A DNA stretch of 23,605 nt. Source: a virus. The notes beneath the pieces are model-generated. The model searched no databases. It saw only the letters and a program-made list of their open reading frames with translations, and was not told the origin of the DNA. The translations under genes were made by a program, and so were the position numbers. Every line of letters begins with the position of its first letter. Positions within the stretch are counted from its first letter, which is position 1. Location: IMG/VR virus record IMGVR_UViG_3300032086_000581, positions 1 through 23,605 of that record; one strand, 5' to 3'. Shown in pieces: positions 1 through 6,335 of this stretch.

Positions 1-346
1 TGTCTTTAATTAATTTAACACTTGTTCCTGTTTCACCGTCAGCAGGTGAAAAGTTAGTTGTTGCGTCAAAAAATCTCTCACTTGTAAATGAATTGTTATA
101 GGCACCTAGTTTAGCATTTGAAGCCAAGTTTAAGTCTGTGCCTGGTAGTTCTTGTTCGTTATTAGTTCTAGCATATACATTGAATATCATGTAATGCCCA
201 TTTGCGTCTAATAAATCTAATGGATATTTTAATACTGAGCTGTGTAAATTTTTACCTAAAGGTGTGTTTTTATTACTTGTTGCACCACCTGTATTTAAGT
301 CTTTTGCTGAAACTGAAAAATCGCTATTTCCTGCTACTCTTGCCAT
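1..346 (-). CDS. 48: Baseplate tail-tube-cap-like protein (T4 gp48-like), 5' part only
   Basis: The window cuts this gene: 115 codons from ATG at 346 run off the low-coordinate edge without a stop. The N-terminal part holds a motif around residues 37-55 (LKYPLDLLDANGHYMIFNVY) that I associate with gp48-type tail tube cap proteins of marine T4-like phages. gp48 sits on the baseplate hub and starts tail tube polymerisation. Its position after a gp26-like gene and a tape-measure-like gene matches the T4 order 26-51-27-28-29-48-54. It begins 5 nt after a late box with no Shine-Dalgarno sequence, suggesting a leaderless late mRNA. The gp48 assignment is inference from motif and order; it could be another baseplate protein. 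Confidence 0.55.
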   Translation of the reverse strand, partial: MARVAGNSDFSVSAKDLNTGGATSNKNTPLGKNLHSSVLKYPLDLLDANGHYMIFNVYARTNNEQELPGTDLNLASNAKLGAYNNSFTSERFFDATTNFSPADGETGTSVKLIKD

Positions 347-351
347 ACTAC

Positions 352-359
352 TATTTATC
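352..359 (-). promoter_or_regulatory. Late promoter box GATAAATA, leaderless spacing
   Basis: On the minus strand GATAAATA is followed by exactly 5 nt (GTAGT) and then the ATG at 346. T4 late promoters (TATAAATA) start transcription about 6 nt downstream, which would be the A of this ATG. The same box, spacer and first codons recur at 4683-4690. Confidence 0.65.
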
Positions 360-363
360 TATT

Positions 364-1884
364 CTAATAGACGTTTTTTAATGATGATACAGTATTGTCT
401 AGGTTTTTAGTGTTCATTTTACCTAGTACATTCGTTGTATTAGCGTTTTGAATTGTGTTAGTAGGCGCTGTGATTATATTGTTTTGCATTTGATTATCAG
501 GTAACAATTTTTGCAACATATTTTCTAAATTGTCTGTTTCTAAAGTTGTTCTAACCACAGTTCTTTTTGAGTCTATGTTTACTATATCTTTCATATTGTC
601 AGGTTTAACAACTTCTTCAGCTGATGTTTGTACAACACCATCTATTTCTTTTTCTGCGTTCTTAATATCTTTTGCAGCCAAGGCAGCGTCTATACCTACA
701 CTTGCAGCTGTTCCTGCACCTGGTATTGTACTAGCTGCACCAGAGGCAACTTCCATAGCTGCGCCTGATATATCACCTGACATTAAACGACCTATACCAA
801 AACCTATACCTGCAATTGCACCAATAATAGGTATTTTCTTAATAGCAGATTTAAGTAATGTCTTACCTAATATTTTAGAACCTGCCTTTTTACTTGCTGA
901 TTTCGTTGCCTGATCAGCACCTTTTTTACCAAAAAACTTACTTGCTAATTTAGTGCCTCCTACGCCTGCAGCTACACCTCCGCCTACTGCGGCTGCCCCA
1001 CCAACACCTTCAGCAAGGTCACCCATTATGCCTTCTTCACTATCTACTAATCTTTGTAATAACTCTTTTGACTCGTATGTATCTTCAGCAATCATTTCCC
1101 ACAGATTTTTAGTCTCTTCGTATCTGTCTTGTTCAATTGCTCTTTGTTCTTCTATATTTTCTTCACTAGCAGCAGTTTGTTGTACTGCAGCTGCTCTAGG
1201 TGTTTCAGACGCAAATATATCACGTCTACCTGGTTGTTCGTTTCTTTCTTCTATTGTCTCTTCTAATGCAGCTGATGGTTGTTCAAGTCCACCACCTGCA
1301 ACTTCATCCTCAATACTACGTCTTGCCTCTCTAGCAATGTCTTGAGCCTTTCTTCTTTCTGCTCTTCTAACTTCTTCTTCACCTGCTTCTATTCGTTCTA
1401 TCTTACGTGTGATAGCAGTACCTAAAATAGGAATACCACCTAGTGTTCTAGCTGCAAGTTTAAGAGGTTTAAATTGTTTTGCTAAATCTCTAAATGCAAG
1501 TTTAGTTCTTAATAAAGGACCTGCAATTGAATTTAACTCTTCTACAACAGGCTGTACCACTTTTGCAATGTATGTGGCTTCTGTATCAGTAAATCTACCT
1601 TTGTCAACACTACCTGGTAATTCAGATAATAATGTTGAATACTTTTCTATTGTGTCTTTTAAAAATGTAAAATCATTATCAGCAATAGCGTCTAATTGAC
1701 CTTGAAAGTTTTGAACAACAGATACAGCAGCATTTGATATACCTTCTCTTCGTATAAATTCTTGCCCTAACTTTTCTTCTTTTTGTATTTGTAATGAAAA
1801 TGTTTGTGCAGCTTCTGATATTGCTACAGTATCTTTGTCTTGTCTTTTCTTTTGCTCTGCTAGTAATTGACTAAAGTTTGCCAT
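364..1884 (-). CDS. Tape-measure-like / baseplate hub protein (gp29 position)
   Basis: A 506-aa protein. The N-terminal half is helical and charged (an R/E/A-rich stretch around residues 160-220). The middle (about 290-400) is glycine- and alanine-rich and hydrophobic, with repeated GIGFG/GAGTA-type segments that look membrane-active. The C-terminus is polar and N/T-rich. Coiled coil followed by a hydrophobic domain is typical of tail tape measure proteins, and it lies between the gp26-like and gp48-like genes where T4 has gene 29 (590 aa). I do not see a diagnostic gp29 sequence motif, so the role rests on architecture and order. There is no clear Shine-Dalgarno before ATG at 1884, which follows the upstream stop by one nucleotide. 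Confidence 0.5.
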   Translation of the reverse strand: MANFSQLLAEQKKRQDKDTVAISEAAQTFSLQIQKEEKLGQEFIRREGISNAAVSVVQNFQGQLDAIADNDFTFLKDTIEKYSTLLSELPGSVDKGRFTDTEATYIAKVVQPVVEELNSIAGPLLRTKLAFRDLAKQFKPLKLAARTLGGIPILGTAITRKIERIEAGEEEVRRAERRKAQDIAREARRSIEDEVAGGGLEQPSAALEETIEERNEQPGRRDIFASETPRAAAVQQTAASEENIEEQRAIEQDRYEETKNLWEMIAEDTYESKELLQRLVDSEEGIMGDLAEGVGGAAAVGGGVAAGVGGTKLASKFFGKKGADQATKSASKKAGSKILGKTLLKSAIKKIPIIGAIAGIGFGIGRLMSGDISGAAMEVASGAASTIPGAGTAASVGIDAALAAKDIKNAEKEIDGVVQTSAEEVVKPDNMKDIVNIDSKRTVVRTTLETDNLENMLQKLLPDNQMQNNIITAPTNTIQNANTTNVLGKMNTKNLDNTVSSLKNVY

Positions 1885-1887
1885 TTA

Positions 1888-2163
1888 TTATTTCTGTATA
1901 TTTGTTTTTTTACCGTTTACGTATAATCCAAACCATGCAGCCCCAGCACCAACTACTACTGATACTAACCCTGCCTGTGCGTTATTTGGATTTTCTAATG
2001 CCATAAACCAAGTCACTACTTCGTAAAATGCAAAACCGTAAAGTATCATCATAAGTCTAGGCACAGTTCTCCAGTTTGATAAAAATTGTGGTAATTCTTC
2101 TTTTAAAAACCACCATACCCATTTGATTGATCCAGTGACTTTTTCTTTGATTTCTAAGTTCAT
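1888..2163 (-). CDS. Small two-helix membrane protein, holin-like
   Basis: This 91-aa protein has an amphipathic, tryptophan-rich N-terminus (residues 1-30), a hydrophobic helix around 34-56 (LMMILYGFAFYEVVTWFMAL) and a second around 64-82 (AGLVSVVVGAGAAWFGLYV), ending in a basic tail. Size, two helices and charged C-terminus fit small phage holins, and similar proteins occur in the tail regions of marine T4-like phages. The start ATG overlaps, as ATGA, the stop of the -1 frame that extends gp26, implying translational coupling. No lysis gene is adjacent, so holin function is only a suggestion. Confidence 0.5.
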   Translation of the reverse strand: MNLEIKEKVTGSIKWVWWFLKEELPQFLSNWRTVPRLMMILYGFAFYEVVTWFMALENPNNAQAGLVSVVVGAGAAWFGLYVNGKKTNIQK

Positions 2164-2348
2164 CTTCTTTGTCTCTCTTTTAGTTTCTGATTTTCATCTT
2201 TAATATGCTGTATCAACATATCAATATATATTTCCCTTTCCCATGGTAACATATGTTCTAATTCTGTCAATGAATATTTATGATGTTGCATTAACAGAAA
2301 ATTCACACGATAAAAATTTTCTAGGTTTTCATGTGAAAGGGTAATTAA
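2160..2348 (-). CDS. -1 frame extension of gp26 (probable frameshifted tail assembly chaperone, gp51 position)
   Basis: Right where gp26 ends, a run of eight T lets ribosomes slip into the -1 frame, which stays open for about 62 codons and stops with TGA overlapping the ATG of the next gene. The peptide contains NFYRVNFLLMQHHKYSLTE, then LEHMLPWEREIYIDMLIQ, and a charged tail. It looks like an ordinary conserved coding domain, not random sequence. Reading could also start internally at ATG 2291, giving a 43-aa protein, but the coding-like part begins upstream of that Met and no Shine-Dalgarno is evident. Known precedent: lambda gpG/gpGT-type tail chaperones use a -1 frameshift at the same genomic position, next to the tape measure gene. 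Frameshifting here is inferred from sequence. Confidence 0.65.
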   Translation of the reverse strand, partial: LITLSHENLENFYRVNFLLMQHHKYSLTELEHMLPWEREIYIDMLIQHIKDENQKLKERQRR

Positions 2349-3040
2349 AAAAAATCAGCTGCACCGTTAAATGTCAACGCAAACTTTTTGCCTGATTTAG
2401 GGTTTTCATACTCAATCTTATGACTTATTTTAGGCATATTATTGAAAAACTCCATCAGTTGTTTGTATTGTTTTTGCGTTAAACTGTTAACATATTCGTC
2501 TAATTCTTCTTCGGTAATATTGTTTCTATCGTAAACATCTTCACCTTTGTAAATTGTTTTAATAGAATCTTTAAGCAAACTAAAATTGTTTTCTGTTTCA
2601 GACTTTGTGTTTGTATATGACATAATTGTAGGATATTGTAAGATCACACCATAACCTGATTCAAATTCTACTTTGTTGTCAGGTTTATTTGTTGTGTCTA
2701 TCTTAATATCTTCTAAATTTAGTTCATAATCAACCACTTGTTTATCATCATCAGGACATTTTAGTTTTAATTTAATTACCTCACCAACTGACTTACCTCT
2801 AATCTTTAAGTACAATGCCTCAAAGTCAAAGATAGGTAGTTTAGAAACATCAATATTATCAAACACACAAGCCTGAACCGTGTCTATGATAGATTGTCTT
2901 ATCTCTTCATCATTATTACTTTCTAATGCCATTAGCATAACTTTTTCTTCTTTTACAAGAAAAGGTCTATACTGCACTAATTGACCATTAGAAGGAAGTT
3001 TAGTTGAATATTTTGGTACCTCGTTTATTGGTAACGCCAT
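2345..3040 (-). CDS. 26: Baseplate hub protein, T4 gp26-like (T4_baseplate family)
   Basis: A 231-aa protein beginning MALPINEVPKYSTKLPSNG with an early YRPFLVKEEKVMLMALES motif typical of gp26-type proteins of marine T4-like phages (T4 gp26 is 208 aa). In T4 this is a baseplate hub component or assembly factor. A C-terminal helix-rich region includes LDEYVNSLTQKQYKQLMEFF, followed by a predicted beta section. It lies downstream of the tail-tube-like gene and upstream of the tape-measure-like gene, the canonical order. The gene ends inside a T8 tract that probably directs -1 frameshifting into a C-terminal extension. ATG at 3040 is preceded by AAGGAG a few nucleotides upstream (minus strand), which supports the start. 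Confidence 0.75.
   Translation of the reverse strand: MALPINEVPKYSTKLPSNGQLVQYRPFLVKEEKVMLMALESNNDEEIRQSIIDTVQACVFDNIDVSKLPIFDFEALYLKIRGKSVGEVIKLKLKCPDDDKQVVDYELNLEDIKIDTTNKPDNKVEFESGYGVILQYPTIMSYTNTKSETENNFSLLKDSIKTIYKGEDVYDRNNITEEELDEYVNSLTQKQYKQLMEFFNNMPKISHKIEYENPKSGKKFALTFNGAADFF
2348..2354 (-). promoter_or_regulatory. Putative -1 frameshift slippery heptamer T TTT TTT
   Basis: In the gp26 frame the end reads GAT TTT TTT TAA, so the heptamer T TTT TTT fits the X XXY YYZ rule and the stop codon follows directly. After a -1 slip, translation continues through the extension down to 2160. I see no strong downstream stem-loop, only a short TTTCA/TGAAA inverted repeat. Confidence 0.6.
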
Positions 3041-3060
3041 TATGTTTCACTCCTTATTAT

Positions 3061-4053
3061 TTAAAAGAATGGTGGAAATACTCTACCACCAAACACTCTC
3101 CCTATCGGGAATCTTGTTTTAATTTGATTCAATACATCACGGCCCGCTCTTCTTATTTCAGGTGGCAACTTACTTATGATACCACCAAACGGTCCTCTAA
3201 ATCTAGCATCCTTTATCTCACCAACACCATCTATATCACCCTCAAATTGTGTATCTTCATTACTTCTTAAATTTGCGTTTGATCTCCAATATCTGTAGTT
3301 AAAGGTTACTTGTTGTCTTGCTATTTGATCTTTGTTTCCGTATGATAATTCTATCGGTGCAATAATTTTAGGATATGCCTCTATTAATTCTACATAATAT
3401 CCACTTAATGTTAAATTAGCAAGTGGTCCATAATTACTAACACCATCAACTTTAGTATTCGTTGTTTCATTTTTATTTTCATGTAAAGGATAAATTAATA
3501 CTCTACCTGTATATTCATCATAGAAATTTAAATTGTATGTTCTATTGTTTACTATTAAATTTTGCCAAGACTCAAATACAACTCTTTCTGATAACTCACT
3601 GTCTAACATAAAAGATAAATTCATTGTACCAAACTCTAATCCTCTAGCAATGTTTCTTTCTGGACCATAGAATTGATTTGCTGCTGTATCAGTTATTGTA
3701 CGTTCTGGCAATTGAGCTGTATCACAAAAGAAAAATAATCTCTCTCTTAAATTGTTTTTAGTTTGATTTAAAAATTGAAAATCTGTCTCATATTCTATAA
3801 ACTCCATACCTTGTAGAGTTTCACTTGTAAATGTTTTAGGAAATTCTAATACTACTAAAAACTTGGCAGGTCTGTAGAAGCCTTCAGCGCCTGCAACCAT
3901 AGACCTAAACTTATTAACTGTTGTATTTCTATTAGGCTTTCTATTGTTTAATCTTTTTCTTGCCTTGTCAGGATCAAAACCTTTATCTCTTGGTAAACCT
4001 ATTCGTATATCAAAAGGACCTGGTATAGGTAATCGTTGTCTAATTATTGCCAT
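3061..4053 (-). CDS. 54: Tail-tube-like baseplate protein (T4 gp54-like; gp19 fold family)
   Basis: 330 aa, close to T4 gp54 (320 aa), the baseplate protein that primes tail tube assembly. Visible tube-fold signatures are FLVVLEFPK (about 64-73), CDTAQLPERTITDTAANQ (about 108-125), a LNFYDEYTGRVLIYP segment and an AYPKIIAPIELSYGNKDQI strand pair followed by a FNYRYW motif. These match the gp19/gp48/gp54 tube-protein family pattern. A basic N-terminus and C-terminus flank this core. The ATG at 4053 overlaps a 27-codon upstream ORF and is preceded by GGAAG. Whether it is gp54 or gp48 cannot be settled by eye; the gene cut by the window edge at 1-346 looks more gp48-like. Confidence 0.65.
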   Translation of the reverse strand: MAIIRQRLPIPGPFDIRIGLPRDKGFDPDKARKRLNNRKPNRNTTVNKFRSMVAGAEGFYRPAKFLVVLEFPKTFTSETLQGMEFIEYETDFQFLNQTKNNLRERLFFFCDTAQLPERTITDTAANQFYGPERNIARGLEFGTMNLSFMLDSELSERVVFESWQNLIVNNRTYNLNFYDEYTGRVLIYPLHENKNETTNTKVDGVSNYGPLANLTLSGYYVELIEAYPKIIAPIELSYGNKDQIARQQVTFNYRYWRSNANLRSNEDTQFEGDIDGVGEIKDARFRGPFGGIISKLPPEIRRAGRDVLNQIKTRFPIGRVFGGRVFPPFF

Positions 4054-4123
4054 CTTTATCTTCCCATGCCTCTGGACATATTTGTTTCATTGCTTCTATA
4101 ATTTCTTCTACTGTATAAGTCAT
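4040..4123 (-). CDS. 27-codon micro-ORF between virion genes
   Basis: ATG at 4123 overlaps the upstream stop as TAATG and the ORF ends 14 nt inside the tube-protein gene. The peptide, MTYTVEEIIEAMKQICPEAW then EDKDGNN, is amphipathic and acidic with protein-like composition. It fills an otherwise non-coding gap exactly and is coupled at both ends. I do not recognise a family. It may be a true microprotein or a translational coupling device; no strong Shine-Dalgarno is visible. Confidence 0.5.
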   Translation of the reverse strand: MTYTVEEIIEAMKQICPEAWEDKDGNN

Positions 4124-4677
4124 TAAATAAACTTTCTACTGTCAGCATAAACTCTACTATCAGGTGCCTTTTGAAATCTTTGTACAGGTAGATGAATAGC
4201 AATAGGTGCCTCATCTGCATTAATTCTTAAAAAACCTGTTCTTAATTGACTATACAAATATTTCTTAATCGTAGGTTTTACTATCTTAATTCTTTTTACA
4301 TCATCATAGGTTACATCAAACTTTGTATTCTTATCAAATCTTTGGTCAGTTGCTGTAGCCTGCATACGTTCTAATAATCTAAATCTTAATAATGGTGGTA
4401 GATAATGAAAGTTCATACCCATAAAACCACCTGATATACCCTCTAGTGGTAATACTAATGGGAATATATCATAATATGGTAGTGTTCGTTTTAACTTTGG
4501 GTCATAACCAAATAAGTTTAATCTACCTACACTTGGTCTTGCATTTAACTTACCTTGTCTAAACAATTGTCTAGCTGTAGCGTTGCCTGCTATTCTTTGT
4601 ACTTGACCTCTATACCAAGAATTAGACCTATCAGTATTACCTTTATTTAGTTTGATTGTGTCAAAAACACTTGCCAT
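4123..4677 (-). CDS. Conserved 184-aa virion-region protein of T4-like marine phages
   Basis: A soluble 184-aa basic protein. Its recognisable core (about residues 54-105) runs LFGYDPKLKRTLPYYDIFPL then VLPLEGISGGFMGMNFHYLP, followed by PLLRFRLLERM. I associate this YDPK-LPYYD-GxNxHYLP pattern with a structural or baseplate-associated protein widespread in marine T4-like phages, but I cannot assign a T4 gene number. It sits between gp4 and the tube-like protein. A late box lies exactly 5 nt before the ATG at 4677 with no Shine-Dalgarno, predicting a leaderless late transcript. DNA end protector (gp2) and baseplate hub are alternatives I considered but cannot support. Confidence 0.6.
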   Translation of the reverse strand: MASVFDTIKLNKGNTDRSNSWYRGQVQRIAGNATARQLFRQGKLNARPSVGRLNLFGYDPKLKRTLPYYDIFPLVLPLEGISGGFMGMNFHYLPPLLRFRLLERMQATATDQRFDKNTKFDVTYDDVKRIKIVKPTIKKYLYSQLRTGFLRINADEAPIAIHLPVQRFQKAPDSRVYADSRKFI

Positions 4678-4682
4678 ACTAC

Positions 4683-4690
4683 TATTTATG
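4683..4690 (-). promoter_or_regulatory. Late promoter box CATAAATA, leaderless spacing
   Basis: CATAAATA is followed by GTAGT and then ATG at 4677. The 16 nt from ATAAATA through ATGGCA match the box before the gene at 346. The spacing places the start of transcription at the A of the start codon. Confidence 0.7.
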
Positions 4691-4696
4691 CACTAT

Positions 4697-5164
4697 TTAA
4701 AATGCTTTTAAGTGATCTTCGGTCAGTATTTTGAAGGAAAGATTACGCTTTTTGCACCATGCAAATGCTGTTGACCATTTACGTCTATTGGTTTCATATG
4801 TCAGTAAGGCACGTTTAAAATATGCCGATTTGATTTTACCAGGTTGTGGTTTGCGTGTTTGATATTTTGGTTTGATTTCTATTAGAAACTTTTTAAATGT
4901 GTTATTTGGTTGTTTAACTTTCATAAAGAAGTCAGGATAATATCTATGAGGCCTGTTATCTGCACCTCTATATGGTATGGATATCTCTTCACTTCCCCAT
5001 TCTACAATCTCTCTGGTCTTATCACAATAGACCATAAATCTCTTTTCCCAACTTGACCTGTAAATAATATTCTTTACATTACCTTTATACTTTTGTGGGT
5101 TCATAGGCTTAAACAAGCCTTTGTATGCTCGTCTATCTATGTTTGGTAATCTTTTGAATTTCAT
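4697..5164 (-). CDS. 4: Head completion protein gp4 (T4 gp4/gp50), nuclease fold
   Basis: 155 aa, matching T4 gp4 (about 150 aa), which completes DNA-filled heads before tail joining. The family has a TnsA-like PD-(D/E)XK fold. The motif residues are visible: YRSSWE with E40, the YYPDFF motif with D78, and LIEIKPK with E96 and K98. The N-terminus is basic (MKFKRLPNIDRRAYKGLF). The catalytic pattern is intact, so the nuclease fold is likely functional. The ATG at 5164 has no clear Shine-Dalgarno and lies 7 nt downstream of a strong hairpin that follows gp32, so expression may depend on processing or read-through. Confidence 0.85.
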   Translation of the reverse strand: MKFKRLPNIDRRAYKGLFKPMNPQKYKGNVKNIIYRSSWEKRFMVYCDKTREIVEWGSEEISIPYRGADNRPHRYYPDFFMKVKQPNNTFKKFLIEIKPKYQTRKPQPGKIKSAYFKRALLTYETNRRKWSTAFAWCKKRNLSFKILTEDHLKAF

Positions 5165-5171
5165 TTTGGTG

Positions 5172-5191
5172 GGGTGGCGTCACCGCCACCC
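5172..5191 (-). terminator. Strong GTGA-loop hairpin between gp32 and gp4
   Basis: On the minus strand an 8-bp perfect stem GGGTGGCG/CGCCACCC closes a GTGA tetraloop (GNRA type). It lies 24 nt after the gp32 stop and 7 nt before the gp4 ATG. There is no U-tract downstream, so it is not a classic intrinsic terminator; it may protect the gp32 mRNA 3' end or attenuate transcription. Confidence 0.6.
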
Positions 5192-5215
5192 TTTGAGAAA
5201 GTTTTGAGAGATAGA

Positions 5216-6112
5216 TTACTCGTCTTCAGCTAACTTACTAAAATACGATAATGATTCATCATCATCGGTAGACGAGGCTTTCTCCACAGAACCATTGGCA
5301 GATGTAGGTACGCTATTACTAGCAGGTGGGAGGTCTATATCTGCAACAGATTCCGTGCTTCTTGTTCCTGTAAGCACCCTATTCAGTTTCTCTTTGAGTT
5401 CGTCATAGGATTTAAAATTACTAGGATCAATGAAGGACTTTAGAGCATATTGAGACTTCCACACTGTGTCAATCTCTTCGTCAGTAGGTTTGATTTTACT
5501 AACTTGCTCAAATTCTGATTTATCATAGTTCCAATAACCATCAACTTTTCTGATTTTTAGTTTGAAGTTTGCACCTTCCCAAAAATCAAATGGGTTAACA
5601 GCCTTTTCATCTTCAAATGCTGGGTTCATTGCTTCTGTAATTTTATCAAATATCTTTTTACCGAATTTAAATAAAAATACTTTACCCTCATTTTCAGGAT
5701 GTTTAGGATCAGAAACAACTAGAATATTAGAATAGTAAGATAATTTTCTTTTTCTTTTTCTAGCAATTTCTTTATCGGCTTCTATGCCTGTGTTCCATAG
5801 TCTAGTGTTCTCTTCACTAACTGGATCTTTTTTGTTTAATGTTGTTAAACTATTTTCAATATACCATTGACCACCTGGACCTTGAAATGCGTGATTCCAA
5901 ACTCTTTGCCATGGCATATCTTCACCTTCTACAGCAGGTAAAAATCTTAACACAGCATAGCCATTACCAGATTTATCTAATTCTGGTTTCCAGAATCTAT
6001 CGTCTTGGTATTTGTTTTCTGTTTTTGGTTTGTCTTGCGATTTCTCTAATTGTTTTGTTAGAGCGTCAAAATTAGACTTTGACCTTTTTAGTTCTTCTAA
6101 TGCGTTTGACAT
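5216..6112 (-). CDS. 32: Single-stranded DNA-binding protein gp32
   Basis: 298 aa (T4 gp32 is 301). It coats ssDNA during replication, recombination and repair and interacts with the gp59 loader encoded nearby. Domains visible are a basic N-terminal region, the core OB-fold section with NGYAVLRFLPAVEGEDMPW (about 50-68), GPGGQWYIENSLTT and VFLFKFGKKIFDKI, and an acidic C-terminal tail (DDDESLSYFSKLAEDE), the usual protein-interaction tail. Unlike T4 gp32, the whole protein contains no cysteine: where T4 has the His-Cys3 zinc site this one has ENSLTTLNKKDPVSEEN. AAGGAG (6123-6128) precedes ATG at 6112. Two promoters and a repeat-bearing leader lie upstream. Confidence 0.92.
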   Translation of the reverse strand: MSNALEELKRSKSNFDALTKQLEKSQDKPKTENKYQDDRFWKPELDKSGNGYAVLRFLPAVEGEDMPWQRVWNHAFQGPGGQWYIENSLTTLNKKDPVSEENTRLWNTGIEADKEIARKRKRKLSYYSNILVVSDPKHPENEGKVFLFKFGKKIFDKITEAMNPAFEDEKAVNPFDFWEGANFKLKIRKVDGYWNYDKSEFEQVSKIKPTDEEIDTVWKSQYALKSFIDPSNFKSYDELKEKLNRVLTGTRSTESVADIDLPPASNSVPTSANGSVEKASSTDDDESLSYFSKLAEDE

Positions 6113-6161
6113 TGTATATATTCTCCTTGTATATATTGTTGTATGTATTAATGTATATATT
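6113..6161 (-). promoter_or_regulatory. gp32 leader with three AATATATACA repeats (likely autoregulatory operator)
   Basis: The leader carries three exact copies of AATATATACA plus one degenerate copy (AATACATACA). The last two flank the Shine-Dalgarno and abut the start codon. The sequence is A/T-only apart from the C of each repeat and should be unstructured. T4 gp32 represses its own translation by cooperative binding to an unstructured A/U-rich leader; this leader looks like the counterpart. Function is inferred. Confidence 0.6.
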
Positions 6162-6165
6162 AGTA

Positions 6166-6300
6166 TTATTTATGCTTCTTTTTCCACTCATTGTAACCTT
6201 TTACCCAATTTTTTTGAGGTGTGGTTTTAATTCGTGTTTTTATCTTATCACATAAATTACTTATAACATCACATAGTTTATAAATTATATTATCGAACAT
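6166..6300 (-). CDS. 44-aa ORF upstream of gp32, leaderless start
   Basis: ATG at 6300 is 6 nt downstream of a perfect TATAAT, so a transcript from that promoter would start at or beside the ATG. The peptide starts MFDNIIYKLCDVISNLCDKI and ends in a basic W/K-rich tail (WVKGYNEWKKKHK). It resembles no family I know. The stop codon overlaps the late box of gp32. The ORF fills the gap between the DUF115-like gene and gp32 and has reasonable amphipathic composition. It may be a real small protein or an upstream ORF that tunes gp32. Confidence 0.5.
   Translation of the reverse strand: MFDNIIYKLCDVISNLCDKIKTRIKTTPQKNWVKGYNEWKKKHK
6167..6174 (-). promoter_or_regulatory. Late promoter box CATAAATA for gp32
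   Basis: CATAAATA followed by ATACT predicts a transcript starting at 6161, exactly at the first AATATATACA repeat, leaving a 49-nt leader with Shine-Dalgarno. T4 gene 32 is also transcribed late as well as earlier. Confidence 0.55.
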
Positions 6301-6306
6301 AATTAT

Positions 6307-6335
6307 ATTATATCACTTCTTAGTCATTTTGTCAA
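6307..6335 (-). promoter_or_regulatory. Consensus sigma70 promoter upstream of the 44-aa ORF and gp32
   Basis: TTGACA (6330-6335), a 17-bp spacer and TATAAT (6307-6312), all perfect consensus. The -35 lies within the last codons of the upstream gene. Six nucleotides separate TATAAT from ATG at 6300. Confidence 0.85.

Noticed and set aside
530-1699. Plus-strand reading frames opposite the tape-measure-like gene (e.g. 530-913, 953-1345, 1409-1699)
   Set aside because: They are low-complexity antisense shadows of a well-supported minus-strand gene, with no ribosome site or neighbour logic; all other genes are on the minus strand.
2267-2281. CATAAATA at about 2274-2281 as a late promoter
   Set aside because: It lies within the coding extension of gp26, and the base 5 nt downstream is not an ATG, so it does not fit the pattern of the other boxes.
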